Shown here: one piece after another, positions 9,384 through 20,889 of the stretch
How positions within the stretch are numbered: the first letter of the stretch is position 1
Layout: each line of letters starts with the position of its first letter
Source of the DNA: Diplolepis rosae
Taxonomy: Eukaryota; Arthropoda; Insecta; Hymenoptera; Diplolepididae
Assembly: GCA_030998225.1 (NCBI GenBank)
Contig: JAPYXD010000171.1
Location: 1,860,001-1,924,000, forward strand
DNA: 64,000 bases
Direction: 5' to 3'
Made by a program: the position numbers and the translations under genes
Notes under the pieces: generated by a model
The model's database searches: none
What the model saw: the letters and a program-made list of their open reading frames with translations, nothing else
Told to the model about the DNA's origin: nothing

Positions 9384-11130
9384 TTATTTTTTATTTATTT
9401 TTTTAACTTTATCTTCTCTTGTAATTTTATAAAATTGCGATAATATTTTTTCTGTGTCATTGGAAATAATAAATTTTTCAATTAATTCTTTAGGGGATTT
9501 TTCGTTTGTAAAAGCGTTGATTTGATATGAAGTCGGTTCAATTGGAGTATTATTTAATGTGATTTCTTCCAAATCTTCTAACAGAATTATAGGAGTTTCT
9601 ACTTCTATCGGTATAGAAAATATGTTTGCTACTTTTATATAAGCTTTTCCATTATTATTTTTAACAATAGCATTTCCTGCATATAGTCCGTTTCTTAATG
9701 AAAGTAAAGGTATAAATCCTTCTTTTTTATTCTATTACAAAGAGTAAATTGATCTTGCTGGAAAAATCGTGGTCTCGGAATTTCTAAATGGATATTTATT
9801 ATCTTTTATTTTTAAAAATTTTGATATGTTATTAATGTTGACTTCATTATAAGTGAAAAATTCAGATCCTAGTACTCCATCTTCCTGTACTGGTACACTA
9901 TTTGGTATTAAATTAATATTATAGGATATTCAAAAATTTTAAGTGTAATTAGTCCTAATGTATGAACTGGTTCGTTATTTATTCCTGTAAAAAGTAAAAT
10001 TTCATTGTGGTTAATTTCTACACCGTGTTCTATTATATTCAATTTTATTGAGTTTCTTCCTGTCCCTGTGTGTATTATCATACGTGCTGGATTTTTTAGA
10101 CCGTCAGCAGATACTATAATAGAAGGAATTGCTCTATCTGATTGTAAATTAATTTTTTTATCAATTTTATTTTAATTTGAAGTGGGCGCTTTAAAATGTT
10201 TCACGTTGCCTCCCTCATTGCATCCTGAGTGGGGAGGGGTCCGGAGTATCCCTGAATCTGTTTTTCAGCTCTTTTAGCATGATTTTGTTTGAGTGACTCA
10301 TTGTACGTTCGACACCTACATTCGTCAATAGTGTTACCTATTTTTCTACAATAATTGCAATTTTTACTATTGTTTATGTTTGAATAATTTAATAAAGGAT
10401 TTTGGAATCGTATATTTCTATCAAAATTGATATTTGCTTGATGTTAAAAGGTTGCTGTTAATCATTTCGGTTGTAAAATTTTTTATTATATGGAAGGTTT
10501 CTTGAGCGCTGCAATGCTCTTCCATTATTTATTTTTCAAAAATCCTTGTCTGTTTGAGGTTATTTGATTTAGTTGTCTACAAGTGGGAGCTGTAATTTCT
10601 TCTTTAGCAATACTTATTCTATTCCTATCTCTTTTTTCTGAAGGTACTGTAAAATTATTGCAATTGTTATAAATTATAAATATGCAATTACTTTTTTACT
10701 ATCCCATTGATATATGTTTCCTTGTTCTTCTTGTAGTTGACATACTGATTTATTCAAAGAATAAACACGTTTAATATTACTTATCATTTCTTCTATAATT
10801 CCTTTGATTTTTGTTTTAATTAATTTTATTAAATTTTGATCTGTTCCTGCAGGAAGCATATTTCTTACTTCTCTATATCCTTCAGTGAATTTCTCAAGAG
10901 AAATACTGTCTCCTGTAAATACTGTTACGACTTCAAGTACGCCTCATGATGAAACTACTTGATTAATAGCGATAGGTGCAATGTATGGATTATTGTTAGC
11001 CATAATTATTTCTTGTAAATTATATAAAATAGCCTTAGGGAGTTTTTTTCTTAATCAAAGGATTCAGTAGCCGTAGATCATTAGAGATTGATTTTTCAGA
11101 ATCATCTCATAATTTTTCTAGACAATTATA
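9384..11130 (-). pseudogene. Gypsy-class retrotransposon gag-protease remnant
   Basis: Read on the minus strand, gag begins near MANNNPYIAPIAIN at 11003 (after a divergent leader), continues with VFTGDSISLEKFTEGY and the helical block around MLPAGTDQNLIKLIKTKI (10859-10674), and ends in a zinc knuckle near 10359-10318 (CNYCRKIGNTIDEC), where the usual His is Asn. A protease-like region follows with MIIHTGTG in place of the catalytic D-T/S-G, then EDGVLGSEFF and GLYAGNAIV, and the frame ends at 9384. There are several frameshifts between 9950 and 9720. No reverse transcriptase follows, so the copy is truncated as well as frameshifted. It is antisense to the LTR at 12174-13055. Confidence 0.7.
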
Positions 11131-12173
11131 ATTCGATTCACGGTCTGAATCTTCTGAGGATTCAGAAAAATGTAATTGCTCTTTACAATCCGAAGTATTT
11201 GTTGGGACAAAGTGCAATCAAATTTATGGACGGCAGTAGAATTTTCGGTTAAATTTGGGGTATCAGAAATACTTTGATCAAATAATACCAAATTTGTTAA
11301 AAATGATTGGATTTTTGGAGGTATACTAGAACTAATTATTATACTAGTATCCTGATTCGTTCGTTGTCAATTTATCTTCCTTATTTTCCACAGGCATTTG
11401 GATTTAAAAACATGATGATAAGAAATAAAATGTTTTTAAATTGATTTTATATTGACACCCTCTTTATCAAATATCTTAAAATTTAAAAAAAGGTATTTTT
11501 TTGTTAGATAAAATTCAAATGGATTAATTTAATTGTTTTAAGAGAATTGTTCAAATAAACTGCTAATGAATTGAATTTTTTTTAATTTTCTAAAATTTGT
11601 GTTTTGTGTTAAAATAAAAGATAATCTCAATAATAATCTCAAATAATCTCAAAAGATAATATCAATAAAACGATAGTTTTTTTTGTTTTAAAGAAAAAAG
11701 GAATTTTTAAATTTTTTTATTATTCTTTGATAAAATTGTATAAAGGGTTATACAATAATACATGTATTTAGCACGTTGAATTTGTGGAATCAATTTTTTC
11801 AATCTGCTTTAAACAATCCAAAACTTATCTTATATTATAAAAAATTATTTATATTGTACTGTTATAACCCGTAAACATTTTTTGTCATTATAATATTGTA
11901 CTTGAAAATATTGCAGATGAGCAATATTTAAAAATTATATAATATTATATTTTTTCCTAAATTCGTCATAAAAATCTATAAAATTTAATATTAGGTACAA
12001 TTTGAATATAATAAAATTGCTTATAATCATCAAGTATGGAGGCGAAATTTTTCTCAATATTAAATAAAATTTCGTACGCACTGTTTTTGTTCAAAATATT
12101 TGAAAGAGGCACAAATTAAAATTATATAAAAACTAAGATAGTACTAAGTTGAATACAAAAAATTTCAATTTAA
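11131..12173. other. AT-rich stretch, probably decayed retroelement leader
   Basis: Long A/T runs and no ORF. Its position just beyond the antisense gag suggests untranslated leader of that element, but I cannot pair it with an LTR. Confidence 0.3.
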
Positions 12174-13055
12174 TGTTGGGTCCCGCGACTCTACTGCCTG
12201 AAGTAACAAACCAATTAAGGAACCAATAGCGGGATCAAGACAGCATTACCATGTGCGTGATTTTATCGACGCAAGTTATAGCCAGATCTACAGATCAACA
12301 GAATAATCAATATGGAATTACCATGTGTTGTTATAATACCCATACATGATAACAATTTGACTGACCCAAAGAGAAGGTGAATGAAGCCCTACAATACCAA
12401 CGCACTACTACATGCACTTATCACACACATTACAGTCACAACATGTAACTTGTATTGTAACTTGTCATAGCATGTAGCTCGTCATATTTGACCTTTCAAA
12501 GTTCTATAAAAAGCGAAAGTTTCAATAGAATTCAGTCCAGTGTCATCATTTTTATACCGCGAGTTCAGTCCAATCTAGTCCAGTCTCATCAGATTTTTCA
12601 CCGCCAGTTGGTCCAGTTCTAATTCGGTAAAATCGACGCCGAGTTCAACGACAGTAAAAGTGAAAGGAAATCGCCTTAGAAAATCTTCTCTACAAACCGG
12701 GATCAGAGAATCAACCATCCCAACAGGCTGGACCACAAATTTACCGTCCTGATAAGATTTATCTCAACGCCTACGAAGTGAGGACTCGAGTACAATATTC
12801 AACCTACTGGACTCAATTCATTACCAACTTCTTTCCAACCCAGGGTAAATACTAAATACTTCAAATCTTATATATGTATTTTCATTCTCCATGGTACCTA
12901 CTTAACCCTTCGTAGGTACACGTGTCCCAAAAGGGACATTACGAAATTTTCAAGTGAAATATTTTCATCGGAAAAAATTGTTATAAATAAACAATCGCTA
13001 AACATAAAAGGAGGAGATCTTTAAAGAAGAGAAGTGTTACGTTTCTGACGTAACA
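12174..13055 (+). repeat. Putative solo LTR, 882 bp, TTAA target duplication
   Basis: The segment starts TGTTGGGTCCCGCGACTC and ends TTTCTGACGTAACA, giving TG...CA ends. It is bracketed by TTAA at 12170-12173 and 13056-13059. A TATA box (TATAAAAAG near 12505) and an AATAAA near 12986 are in plus orientation. The termini resemble those of the gypsy LTR at 61188-61693 (TGTCACGTCCCGCGACG ... GTGACGTAACA), so it is probably a relative. No internal retroelement sequence adjoins it on the same strand. A 4-bp duplication in AT-rich DNA can arise by chance. Confidence 0.5.
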
Positions 13056-13603
13056 TTAAATACGAAGAAATAACATTAGATTTTATAATAATTCTTCAAT
13101 AATATTTTGATGTATGAATTATTTATTTAAAGTTGAAAAAGTAAAAGAATTTTGATGTTTTCAAAATGTATTCAAAATTTTTTTTTTAGAAAATTAAAAC
13201 TAAGACTAAATCCACGGTGGGTATGAAGTCTTTTTTTTCTCGTTGTATAAGGTTATTTTGGGTGAGTGACGAGTAGTTGTCCCTTGCCCCTTTTTGGGTA
13301 AAAAGGGAATCACAGTTATTTTCTGATTCGAGAACTTTAAACTAAACTCGACCTCGTGAGCCAACAAACCCCTACCTAAACACGGAGGGCGGGTGAACAA
13401 AGACAGAGAAGCTCTTAAAACGATTGATTCGCTGATGCTACAATGCAGCGAAACAATCATCAAGTCTATCTCCTTTTGATCCAAGAGTCAACAATCTCCA
13501 GGAAACTTTGAGGAACGCTAAGTTGCAACTTTTTTTCCAGGGATCGAAGTGATCACTCGAACTTACCTTGAGTAAGTCGCTCGCACACAAGGAATGATCC
13601 GTC
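13056..13603. other. Non-coding stretch
   Basis: An antisense open frame of 92 codons (13484-13206) has no recognisable domain. Nothing else supported. Confidence 0.3.
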
Positions 13604-13933
13604 ATGGGAGATTCGTCTTCAAAACGAAGACAGCAAATTAAGGTGCAAACTGGGCCGTTTGACTCAGCTCGTAGGCTGACTCGTAAAGTGGCGGATATGC
13701 TTCGTCCTCGAAAGGTTCATGCAACAACACCTGCAGAATTGGACGAAGTGATAGATTTCTTAAGGCAAAGGCTAAGCGTTCCTTTTGCAAGACTACGGCA
13801 ATACAAGAGGGCTAGTGCGAGAAAAGAGGAAAACAAGTCCTTCGGAGGGAATGAGAAGTGGTTCGACCGTGAATTAAGTAGAGCACAATCGTTTACTACG
13901 CGCGGACTAGCTCCGAGTTCCGATTATTTATGA
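13604..13933 (+). CDS. Unrecognised 109-residue ORF
   Basis: ATG at 13604 opens a basic 109-codon frame ending TGA/TAA near 13933. It is more GC-rich than its surroundings, which is why it stands out. The sequence is rich in Arg and Lys, with a helical middle (AELDEVIDFLRQRL) and a WFDREL motif that loosely recalls the end of LINE endonucleases. I do not recognise the family. It could be a retroelement fragment or chance. No splice signals or promoter support it. Confidence 0.25.
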   Translation: MGDSSSKRRQQIKVQTGPFDSARRLTRKVADMLRPRKVHATTPAELDEVIDFLRQRLSVPFARLRQYKRASARKEENKSFGGNEKWFDRELSRAQSFTTRGLAPSSDYL

Positions 13934-16140
13934 CACTCTCATATAAAAAGGGTCTTTGGGACTCTCTTAACTATTTTTTGCACTAAACTGACCGACTCGC
14001 TTTCCCTCGAGTACATCTTCAATTGTTAACGCCTACATTCTTCCCACTTCCCCCCTTATACCAATGAAAAATGATTTTCCAAAAATCCTGAAAACCATCA
14101 TCGATGTCTGCTGCGTCAGACTACTCCAGATTCTCGCGAACAATTCAGAGAGCAGCAGCTCAGCTTGGCTGTGTTCTCTTATACTTATACGTTGTCACAG
14201 TCATTTTGTACCTTATTCACTTCATATATATTTACTTTCCGTTTAATTAAATGGACTCTGAATTAGAACTGCTCTATTTATTTCATCCTCTATCTCGCCC
14301 GTTCGTCATTAATATTAACGTGCGGCTCGCGGAATGAAAGAAAGTTAATTTCAAATGAAAATATTTCCGCCCAACTTAAAACATTGGCTTAAAAATTCTC
14401 TAAAACTCTACCGGACATTGTGGTGATAAGATATACTAAATTTGGACCGGAAAAGGGTTTTTAAAACTGGTGATGTCCCATAACCATGCAAGTGCCATGG
14501 GCACATCTGCGCGACATTCATGCGCATTCGTCTTCATTGTATTTAGAAGACCAATAAAATGTGCACCAAAGCTGTTCGCAAGCGAAGCGAAGTGGAGAAA
14601 TTATAAAATCAAAAGTATTATCCCTATAAACTATACTCTATCATACAAACATTTCAATCTTTGTATTCAATTAAATTATGTTTATGTATTAAATAGTTAC
14701 AAAATACATATGATCTAAATATTTTGTATAAAAATAACATTGTAGTATTTTGAAATCAGTTTTAAAAAAAACGATTTTTCAAAGGTAATTTTTTACTTTT
14801 CAGTTTTCTATTTGTCTTATAATGTGCTCATAATGTTTCAAGCATGTCTTATGTTGATTAGGATCTAAAAAAACAGAACGAAATTCCATGGACTTACATG
14901 GTTTTGACATCAGTCGATTTTTGACGATCTTGAAAAATTTGTTCCGATGGACTTACGCGCCTTTGCCATGACACCCTTTATGTATTGGCTATCCGAATAA
15001 ATCTTAATAGCTGGTTTCTGGCTGATGTAATGTAGCCAATTTCGAGGAAGCAATTTTTGTCGGTCAAAATTTTCAAGCGCCAGCATATCGATTTGCCGTA
15101 AATAACTTTTCTTGAATTTTTATAATTTCTCGTTTGGAAAATAGTATTTTTTATTAAAACTGTATAAGTGTAAGAAATTTGCGTTTATTAGGTGTGCTGG
15201 ATCTATCGTAACTTTTTGTGTTCCTTGTTTTTATGACGAGTATCACTATGGTTCATGCGATACACCTGATAATTCTGATTGTAAGATTATACCATGTAAA
15301 TTTATCAGACTATGAATACATTAAACATAATTGACCATTATTTCTGGGTTTTATTTTTTGTAATTTGAAAAAAAAACATCTTTATCTCGTAATGAGTAAA
15401 GCCACATGTTTTCCTTAGCTCTGAAACAGTTTCTTGTAGGCAAGGATCTAAGGAGTCCACTCGGTTTAAGACTTCTGAGCGGATTGTTTTAATTTTGAAT
15501 TATATAATTAGAAAAAAAGGTATGAAAAAAGCGTTTTCCAGGGACAGACACAAACTATAAGTCAGACATCCCAAACATTCCATTACATCCCGCAGACTGT
15601 CGTAGACTCCCCCATCTCTCTCAACTTACTTACAGACATTATTTTCAGCTCCGCTCCGCTAGTTATATCATAGCGATCAGTGGAAGGGAATGCCAAACCA
15701 CCGCTGATGTGCGCAACCGACTTTTGCCGAGAAAATGCAGTTCTCTATTTTTCATCCAAAGTCAAAGTCAAAACTATGTAGGAATCTACATTGGGAACCA
15801 TATGGAGGGCTGTATTGTACTATAATTTGAGCCAAAGTCATATATATGCAGTTTCCCGTGTGGTTTCTTATGTGGTTTCCCGTGCTCAATGATTTTATTG
15901 AGTGATTAGTTTGAAGTTGTAAAATGTCAAAATTTTGAACGCTTAAGTGATAAAAAATTGCATCAAATCAATCCCAAGACTGCTGTCTGTAACAACTTAA
16001 CATACTTAAGGTCGGACGGGCAGGATGTACTACCGCTAAAGATTTCTGTCCCAACAGCCTAGTCTTTTAATGGGAAAACTATAGGAAAGCTGGTGGATAG
16101 AAATATTAAAGATTTGGAAACTACTGTGAACAAAAAGAAG
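13934..16140. other. Intergenic, no gene recognised
   Basis: Short open frames at 14064-14246 and 14470-14718 show no domain. No repeat partner found elsewhere in the window. Confidence 0.35.
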
Positions 16141-16503
16141 ATGGGAGACGAGAGCGTAGCTGCAACTCGCGGTGGATTTCGTGGCAAGAAATACACTGAA
16201 GATGTTCGACTGCTCGTCAAATATTACATTAATAGTGTGCCACATCAACAAAGCCATTACGGTCCAAAATTTTCCGAAAAAGAGTACTTAAGTGGCGTCT
16301 TGAGTTTTGTTTCCCTCCACGCTGCTTTCAAAGAAAAATGTTCCAAAATTGATGTTTCAGTGGATTTTTACACAAAAGTTTTCAATGATACACCATTTGA
16401 AACGTCCAATGTCTGGAAACGAAGTACTTTTATCCTAAATTTCGAAAAAATTAATAATTTTCAAGCACTCTTTTTTCAATATTCTTGGATTTATGACAGG
16501 TAA
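16141..16503 (+). pseudogene. Transposase-like domain fragment
   Basis: From ATG 16141 the frame encodes 120 residues. The stretch KKYTEDVRLLVKYYINSVP, then QQSHYGP, KEYLSGVLSF and VSVDFYTKVFND has the layout of a module seen in many uncharacterised, transposase-like insect proteins (short basic helix, ESHY/QSHY, YL, then a V-x-F-x-x-x-F helix). The frame then drifts and stops at 16503 without the usual downstream Cys-rich and DDE-like parts. This is a family resemblance from memory of the pattern, so moderate at best. The fragment lacks any flanking transposon ends I can see. Confidence 0.4.
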
Positions 16504-17204
16504 AGATGCAAAGCTTTGAGAAAATATGAATTAAAGGAAGTGAAAAGTACAGGCCTTACTAAAGAAAAATAAATGATCTCCGCAAAATGAAGGACTTTTT
16601 GCTGGAAAATTGTAATGCATTTTACGAATCGATGTTGTAAAATAAAAACGATTGCTTCGAGACATCATTGAAAATTCGATTGTATTTTGTATTCAGTCTC
16701 AAAAAAGACTCGAAAATAAAATTTCAAAATCATCATTCCACGTATTATTGTGAAAATTGGATCATTCCGAAAACAATTATCCAAAAATCAAAGTTGTTAT
16801 GAATATTATAGTATAATTTAATCGTTAACGATTCTATTTCATAATAATATTTCTCTTCTGAAATCAGTTAATAGAATTTTTATGCCTCAGAAAGATCTCT
16901 TTGCAAGAATTTTGATTAAAACTTCAAAATTTTTTAAATTCATTTGAATAGGAGATATAAACTGTTAAACGAAATTGTATTAACAATAACACAAACTATA
17001 ACAAATTCATTCTCATATTTTTAAGTATCATAGAAAGACTTTTCGAATTTATTTTTGTTTAGCTAGATCGCAAGAAACGCTCAGAGTACAATTTTACAAG
17101 CAGAAAAGAAGTTTGAGAAAAAATATTGATTATTACAATAATTTACAAATTTCTAAGTCAAAATAACATGAGTAAACACTTTTGAGGTATTTTCTTAAGT
17201 ACTT
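16504..17204. other. AT-rich intergenic stretch
   Basis: No ORF or pairable repeat. Confidence 0.35.
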
Positions 17205-17470
17205 AAGCGAAAGTACCCATGATCGGTGGGTTTGCCCCTTTTGGCCGCTAGGTACCCCCCCCCCCCCCCCAGCTAGGAAAACACTCAACAAATCTCTATA
17301 TTACCACGGAATAATGAATAATTTCGAAAAAGCATGGGTTAGGTCATAAACTACGAATATTATTTCTCAACTTGATTAAAGTGAAAACAGCAAAATGAAA
17401 ACGTTCTTTTATCATGTGAAAAAATGAAAATGAGGGTTAGCCCCTTTTGGCCGGGAGCCATTTAACTAAT
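17205..17470 (+). repeat. Dispersed repeat with CCCCTTTTGGCCG motifs, copy 1
   Basis: GAAAGTACCCATGATCGGTG at the left, a 16-base C run at 17255-17270, and AATGAGGGTTAGCCCCTTTTGG at the right (split as AATGAGGGTTAG and CCCCTTTTGG). The same left and right phrases flank 54520-54785, and the right end recurs inverted near 51640-51700. Confidence 0.65.
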
Positions 17471-17832
17471 AAAGGATTTTATGTGTCAAGTAAAGGGAAC
17501 TCTGGCAGAAAGCATCCCGAATAGTACTAAGAGACGAGGGGACTCGCGTTACAAAAGCACCCCAAAGCGATCACATAATTTTCAAATAATTATTCCAATA
17601 CAATAAAAACTTTTTGAATATTATGTTGAATTCGCTATAAACAAAATTTTCAATTTGGTATCATATTCGGTTTCAGCGTCAGCGATCACACAACTTTTAA
17701 ACAATAAGTTTTATGCAAAAACATAAAAATTTCGCATTTACGTGTACTAATAAAAGGAATGAATGGATTTATGCTTTTTGTGGCGTTTTTCAAGATTGAA
17801 GTTACGTCAAGTGTTATGCAAATCGGTGTTAA

Positions 17833-18239
17833 TTACAGTGATCAACAAAAATGACATATTTCTGGAATATTTTGAAAAATGCGTACTCTTCTTTTCAATT
17901 TCCGAAAACTTGTACTAAATGCTGTACTGGGCATCAGATCTTCATTTATCCATATTAAAATATCTCAAAAACCGTTATAGATATCGCTCAAGTAAGACGA
18001 TACTCGCAAACTGCGTTAAAAAACGCATCGAAATGACCTGCGTTGATGGCGGAAAAAATTTCACTCTTATAAAAAATTGTTAAACAATTTTTTATTAATA
18101 ATTTTAATTTCAAATATCTATTAAACTAGGCGTTATAGCAACAAACGGAAGCCAGATTCGTGTCCAGCATTGAAAAGTACTTCGGAAATGATATGTCGTA
18201 TTCTGCGAGGACATAGGTCATTTTTGTTTATCAGTGTAA
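17833..18239. mobile_element. MITE-like element with TTACACTGATCAACAAAAATGA-type ends
   Basis: The left end TTACAGTGATCAACAAAAAT pairs with the right end ATTTTTGTTTATCAGTGTAA. The right half (AAAAGTACTTCGGAAATGAT) is repeated inverted at 48524-48650 and again at 49930-50110. About 407 bp, no ORF. Confidence 0.6.
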
Positions 18240-19385
18240 CCTTAAAGATCACATTTTGGTAATTCGCAAAAATTAGTTCAGATGATTCTTTCAAAATTCT
18301 CATTTACTTTTTGATATTAGTTCTAATTCTACGTGTCTAAATCCTGTGTTCAAAGAAAAGACTTAAGATGAACTTCAAGATCTTCCAAATACCTTTCTAT
18401 ACATAATATTAGACAATACTGTATTTTTTTAAACTTTCAATACAATTTTCTTACAGCTTTTTTATTACAAAAGTCCTCAAGATACAGGTATAAAAATGGT
18501 ACATTTATATGTGTATATCAACAATTAGTTACACATACGAATGAATGATTGGTCGACTTCTAGATATTTTTTAACATTCTTTATTTTGGTTAGAGAATCT
18601 AATTATTTATGAAATAATCGTAGTGCTGCCTAACACAAAATTTACGTGAGCTCAAATTGTCATTCATGTGTCAAAGACGAATAAATCTGGATTTCTTGAT
18701 GAGTGTTAAGTTTTCCGTTTGTGCAAGCGATTGCAGCACACACGCCATTGTCACGCATCTTATTTTCTGTTCTACCTCTTATCAAAAACTAGATTGAAAT
18801 AAAAACAGTGCCAGACTGAAATGAGTTGTGTTGCTAGCAATTTACTAAGTTTGGTAGGTACCACTCGTGAGCCACGATGGTGGGACGAGCAGTGCTGAAA
18901 CGATTTTATAAGCACTAATGCTCAAATAAATGCGGTTTAATCGAGTTTTTGACAATAGGCAGTACATAAAATGTATTTAATGCTAGGAAGTATAACATTT
19001 TAACAGTTTACTTGAAAAGAAAAATTTACTTCGTTACAAATAAGAATGGATGTTAAAATGAAAATCATGCGTGGACAAATTTCATCAATCGTCGTCACGC
19101 AATATAATTAAAAACCATTTTGTCTCGTCATCAATGATTTCAATATCAATATAACTATAGTGGAAACTCGACTGTCTTAACAAATCAGGCAGAGGATTAA
19201 GTGAAACGAAGTGTTTGCGACAAGTTAGCGATTCACGATCTATCAGGCACTAAGGAGGAAGAATTGAGCAGGATCGAGGTTCCACTTTATAGGAATAGAA
19301 CACCGTAATAAATAAAGGATAAAAGGCAAGCATTGAAAAAGATCAAAAATACTTTTAAGCGCTTTCACTTTCGTGCAAGCGAATC
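18240..19385. other. Non-coding; downstream of the reticulocalbin gene
   Basis: Presumed 3' UTR and flank of the minus-strand gene ending at 19386. No other gene recognised. Confidence 0.4.
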
Positions 19386-19557
19386 TTAAAGTTCGTCTTG
19401 AAAACGTTCAATATCGTGCAAATGATCGCCGTAGTCAGTTGCTTCACTACCTACGAATGCATCGTGATGCTCAAGAATTTCTTCAAAAGATAAACGATTG
19501 TCGTGATCGTCATCTGCAGTTGCAAACAAGTGATCCACTTCGTCCTTTGCAATGTCG
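19386..19557 (-). CDS. scf: Reticulocalbin-like gene, coding exon 4 (C-terminus)
   Basis: Read on the minus strand, an acceptor (GTGTTTCAG, 19558-19566) opens a 172-base exon in phase with exon 3: the split codon GA+C gives Asp, yielding SNDDIAKDEVDHL. It contains the sixth EF-hand loop (DDDHDNRLSFEE), then SEATDYG, a conserved phrase at the end of reticulocalbins, and stops at TAA 19388-19386 after DIERFQDEL. QDEL is a C-terminal ER-retrieval signal of the KDEL class, which with the signal peptide in exon 1 places the protein in the ER lumen. Members buffer calcium and act in secretory-pathway folding. No internal damage is seen. Confidence 0.92.
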
Positions 19558-19898
19558 CTGAAACACAGTTAATAAAGATAAGTATATTAAAATATAACAT
19601 AAATTTGATAAAGTATGATTTATTGTGTATTCTTAAGGACATGTACTACATCCCAAATAACAATCGTGTGACGCACGTCAGCCGCTTTGCGCGATTCTCA
19701 CCTTGATGCCCCTATTACCCGACTTGAGTGTATATTGCACGTGTATTCATGTCTAATGCAGGTGTAAATTATGTGTAATTAATGTGTTCACGGGTTGGAT
19801 ATAATGTGTTGAGACACGTGTCTTACACGTATATAAAACGAGCACTGGAAGTTCAAATACACTGCATGAATCCCTCCTTTGCATGTATATGGACTTGT

Positions 19899-20174
19899 GC
19901 ACGGAGAGAAATAGTTTAATAAACTTTACTCAACTTTTCGCAAAGTTGGGACACATGGACAGGTTGGAGATTATTTAACATTATTGTTTTAATTTGTGAC
20001 GTACATCTTAAAACTTCACTTTACATTTGTAAGGTTTACTAAACTGTGATGTATTATTTAATATTTGGTAAATCATAAATTATTACAATAATATTAAATA
20101 ATTTCCAACTTGTCCATGTGTCCCAACTTTACGAGAAGTTGAGTAAAGTTTATTAAACTATTTTTCTCTGTGTG
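19899..20174. mobile_element. MITE with ~80-bp inverted ends in reticulocalbin intron 3
   Basis: CACGGAGAGAAATAGTTTAA at the left pairs with TTAAACTATTTTTCTCTGTG at the right, and pairing continues about 80 bp inward through AAGTTGGGACACATGGACA. About 276 bp, no ORF. It lies in the 867-bp intron between exons 3 and 4. Confidence 0.8.
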
Positions 20175-20424
20175 CGTGTGAAAACATCTATGCTCATACA
20201 TGTGTTTAAAACGACGTTTACACCATATATGTTTACAAGGAAAATACGTATGTATAATCTAAAATGTTTCCAGACAAAAGAAAGAAATGTGTTCTATGTT
20301 ATTAATCTTGTTCAAAACATTATTAACTTGACAGGAAAAGAATTCTTTCAAGCAACTGTGAATTTGAGTTCTAGAAAAGCGATTTATGTAAATATGAATA
20401 GTAATGCAGTTATAAAAAACTTAC

Positions 20425-20880
20425 TCATTGCTCGGTACCAGCCAGGAAAGTATTTCTTCATTATCCAATCTACCGTCTTTATTTTTGTCATGTTCATGAT
20501 CAAACTTGTCTTTTTCAATTAGAAGCCATTCTTTGTCTTCGCTTTTCGCCCTATTTCCAAGAAACTCCTGGAAATCAATGAATCCATCTTTATTTGCATC
20601 TTTATCTGCAATAGCTTGCTTTAAGAGCAGAGGGAACATTCTCGGAGTTTCCTCGGGGTGTGTGTAAGCCTTAAACTCTTCTGCAGTTAAATAACCATCA
20701 TTATTTAAGTCAGCTGCTTCAAATGTAATCTTATCATCATGTATTAACTTGTTATCAAGAGCCAAATCTTCGGGATCAGAGCCATAAGTATCTTGTAAAA
20801 TCTCTTCCCAGCTAACTCTACCATCTTCATTCGTGTCTGCGTCTTCAAGGCGATCTTGTGACTCCTCCGTCGACAACATG
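20425..20880 (-). CDS. scf: Reticulocalbin-like gene, coding exon 3 (EF-hands 2-5)
   Basis: A 456-base exon between acceptor TTTAAACAG (20881-20889) and donor ATGA/GTAAGT (20425/20424). Exon 2 ends AG and this exon begins C, giving Ser, so the join reads SFSMLSTEES. Four EF-hand calcium loops are visible in order: DTNEDGRVSWEE, DLNNDGYLTAEE, DANKDGFIDFQE and DKNKDGRLDNEE, all with acidic residues at loop positions 1, 3, 5 and a terminal Glu. The linker HPEETPRM and the phrase EWLLIEKDKF are typical of reticulocalbin-2 relatives. The whole exon is intact. The ATG at its start is internal and not the initiator. Confidence 0.95.
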
Positions 20881-20889
20881 CTGTTTAAA

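Noticed and set aside
20172..20522. Plus-strand ORF overlapping reticulocalbin exon 3
   Set aside because: It is antisense to a real exon and runs into intron and MITE sequence.
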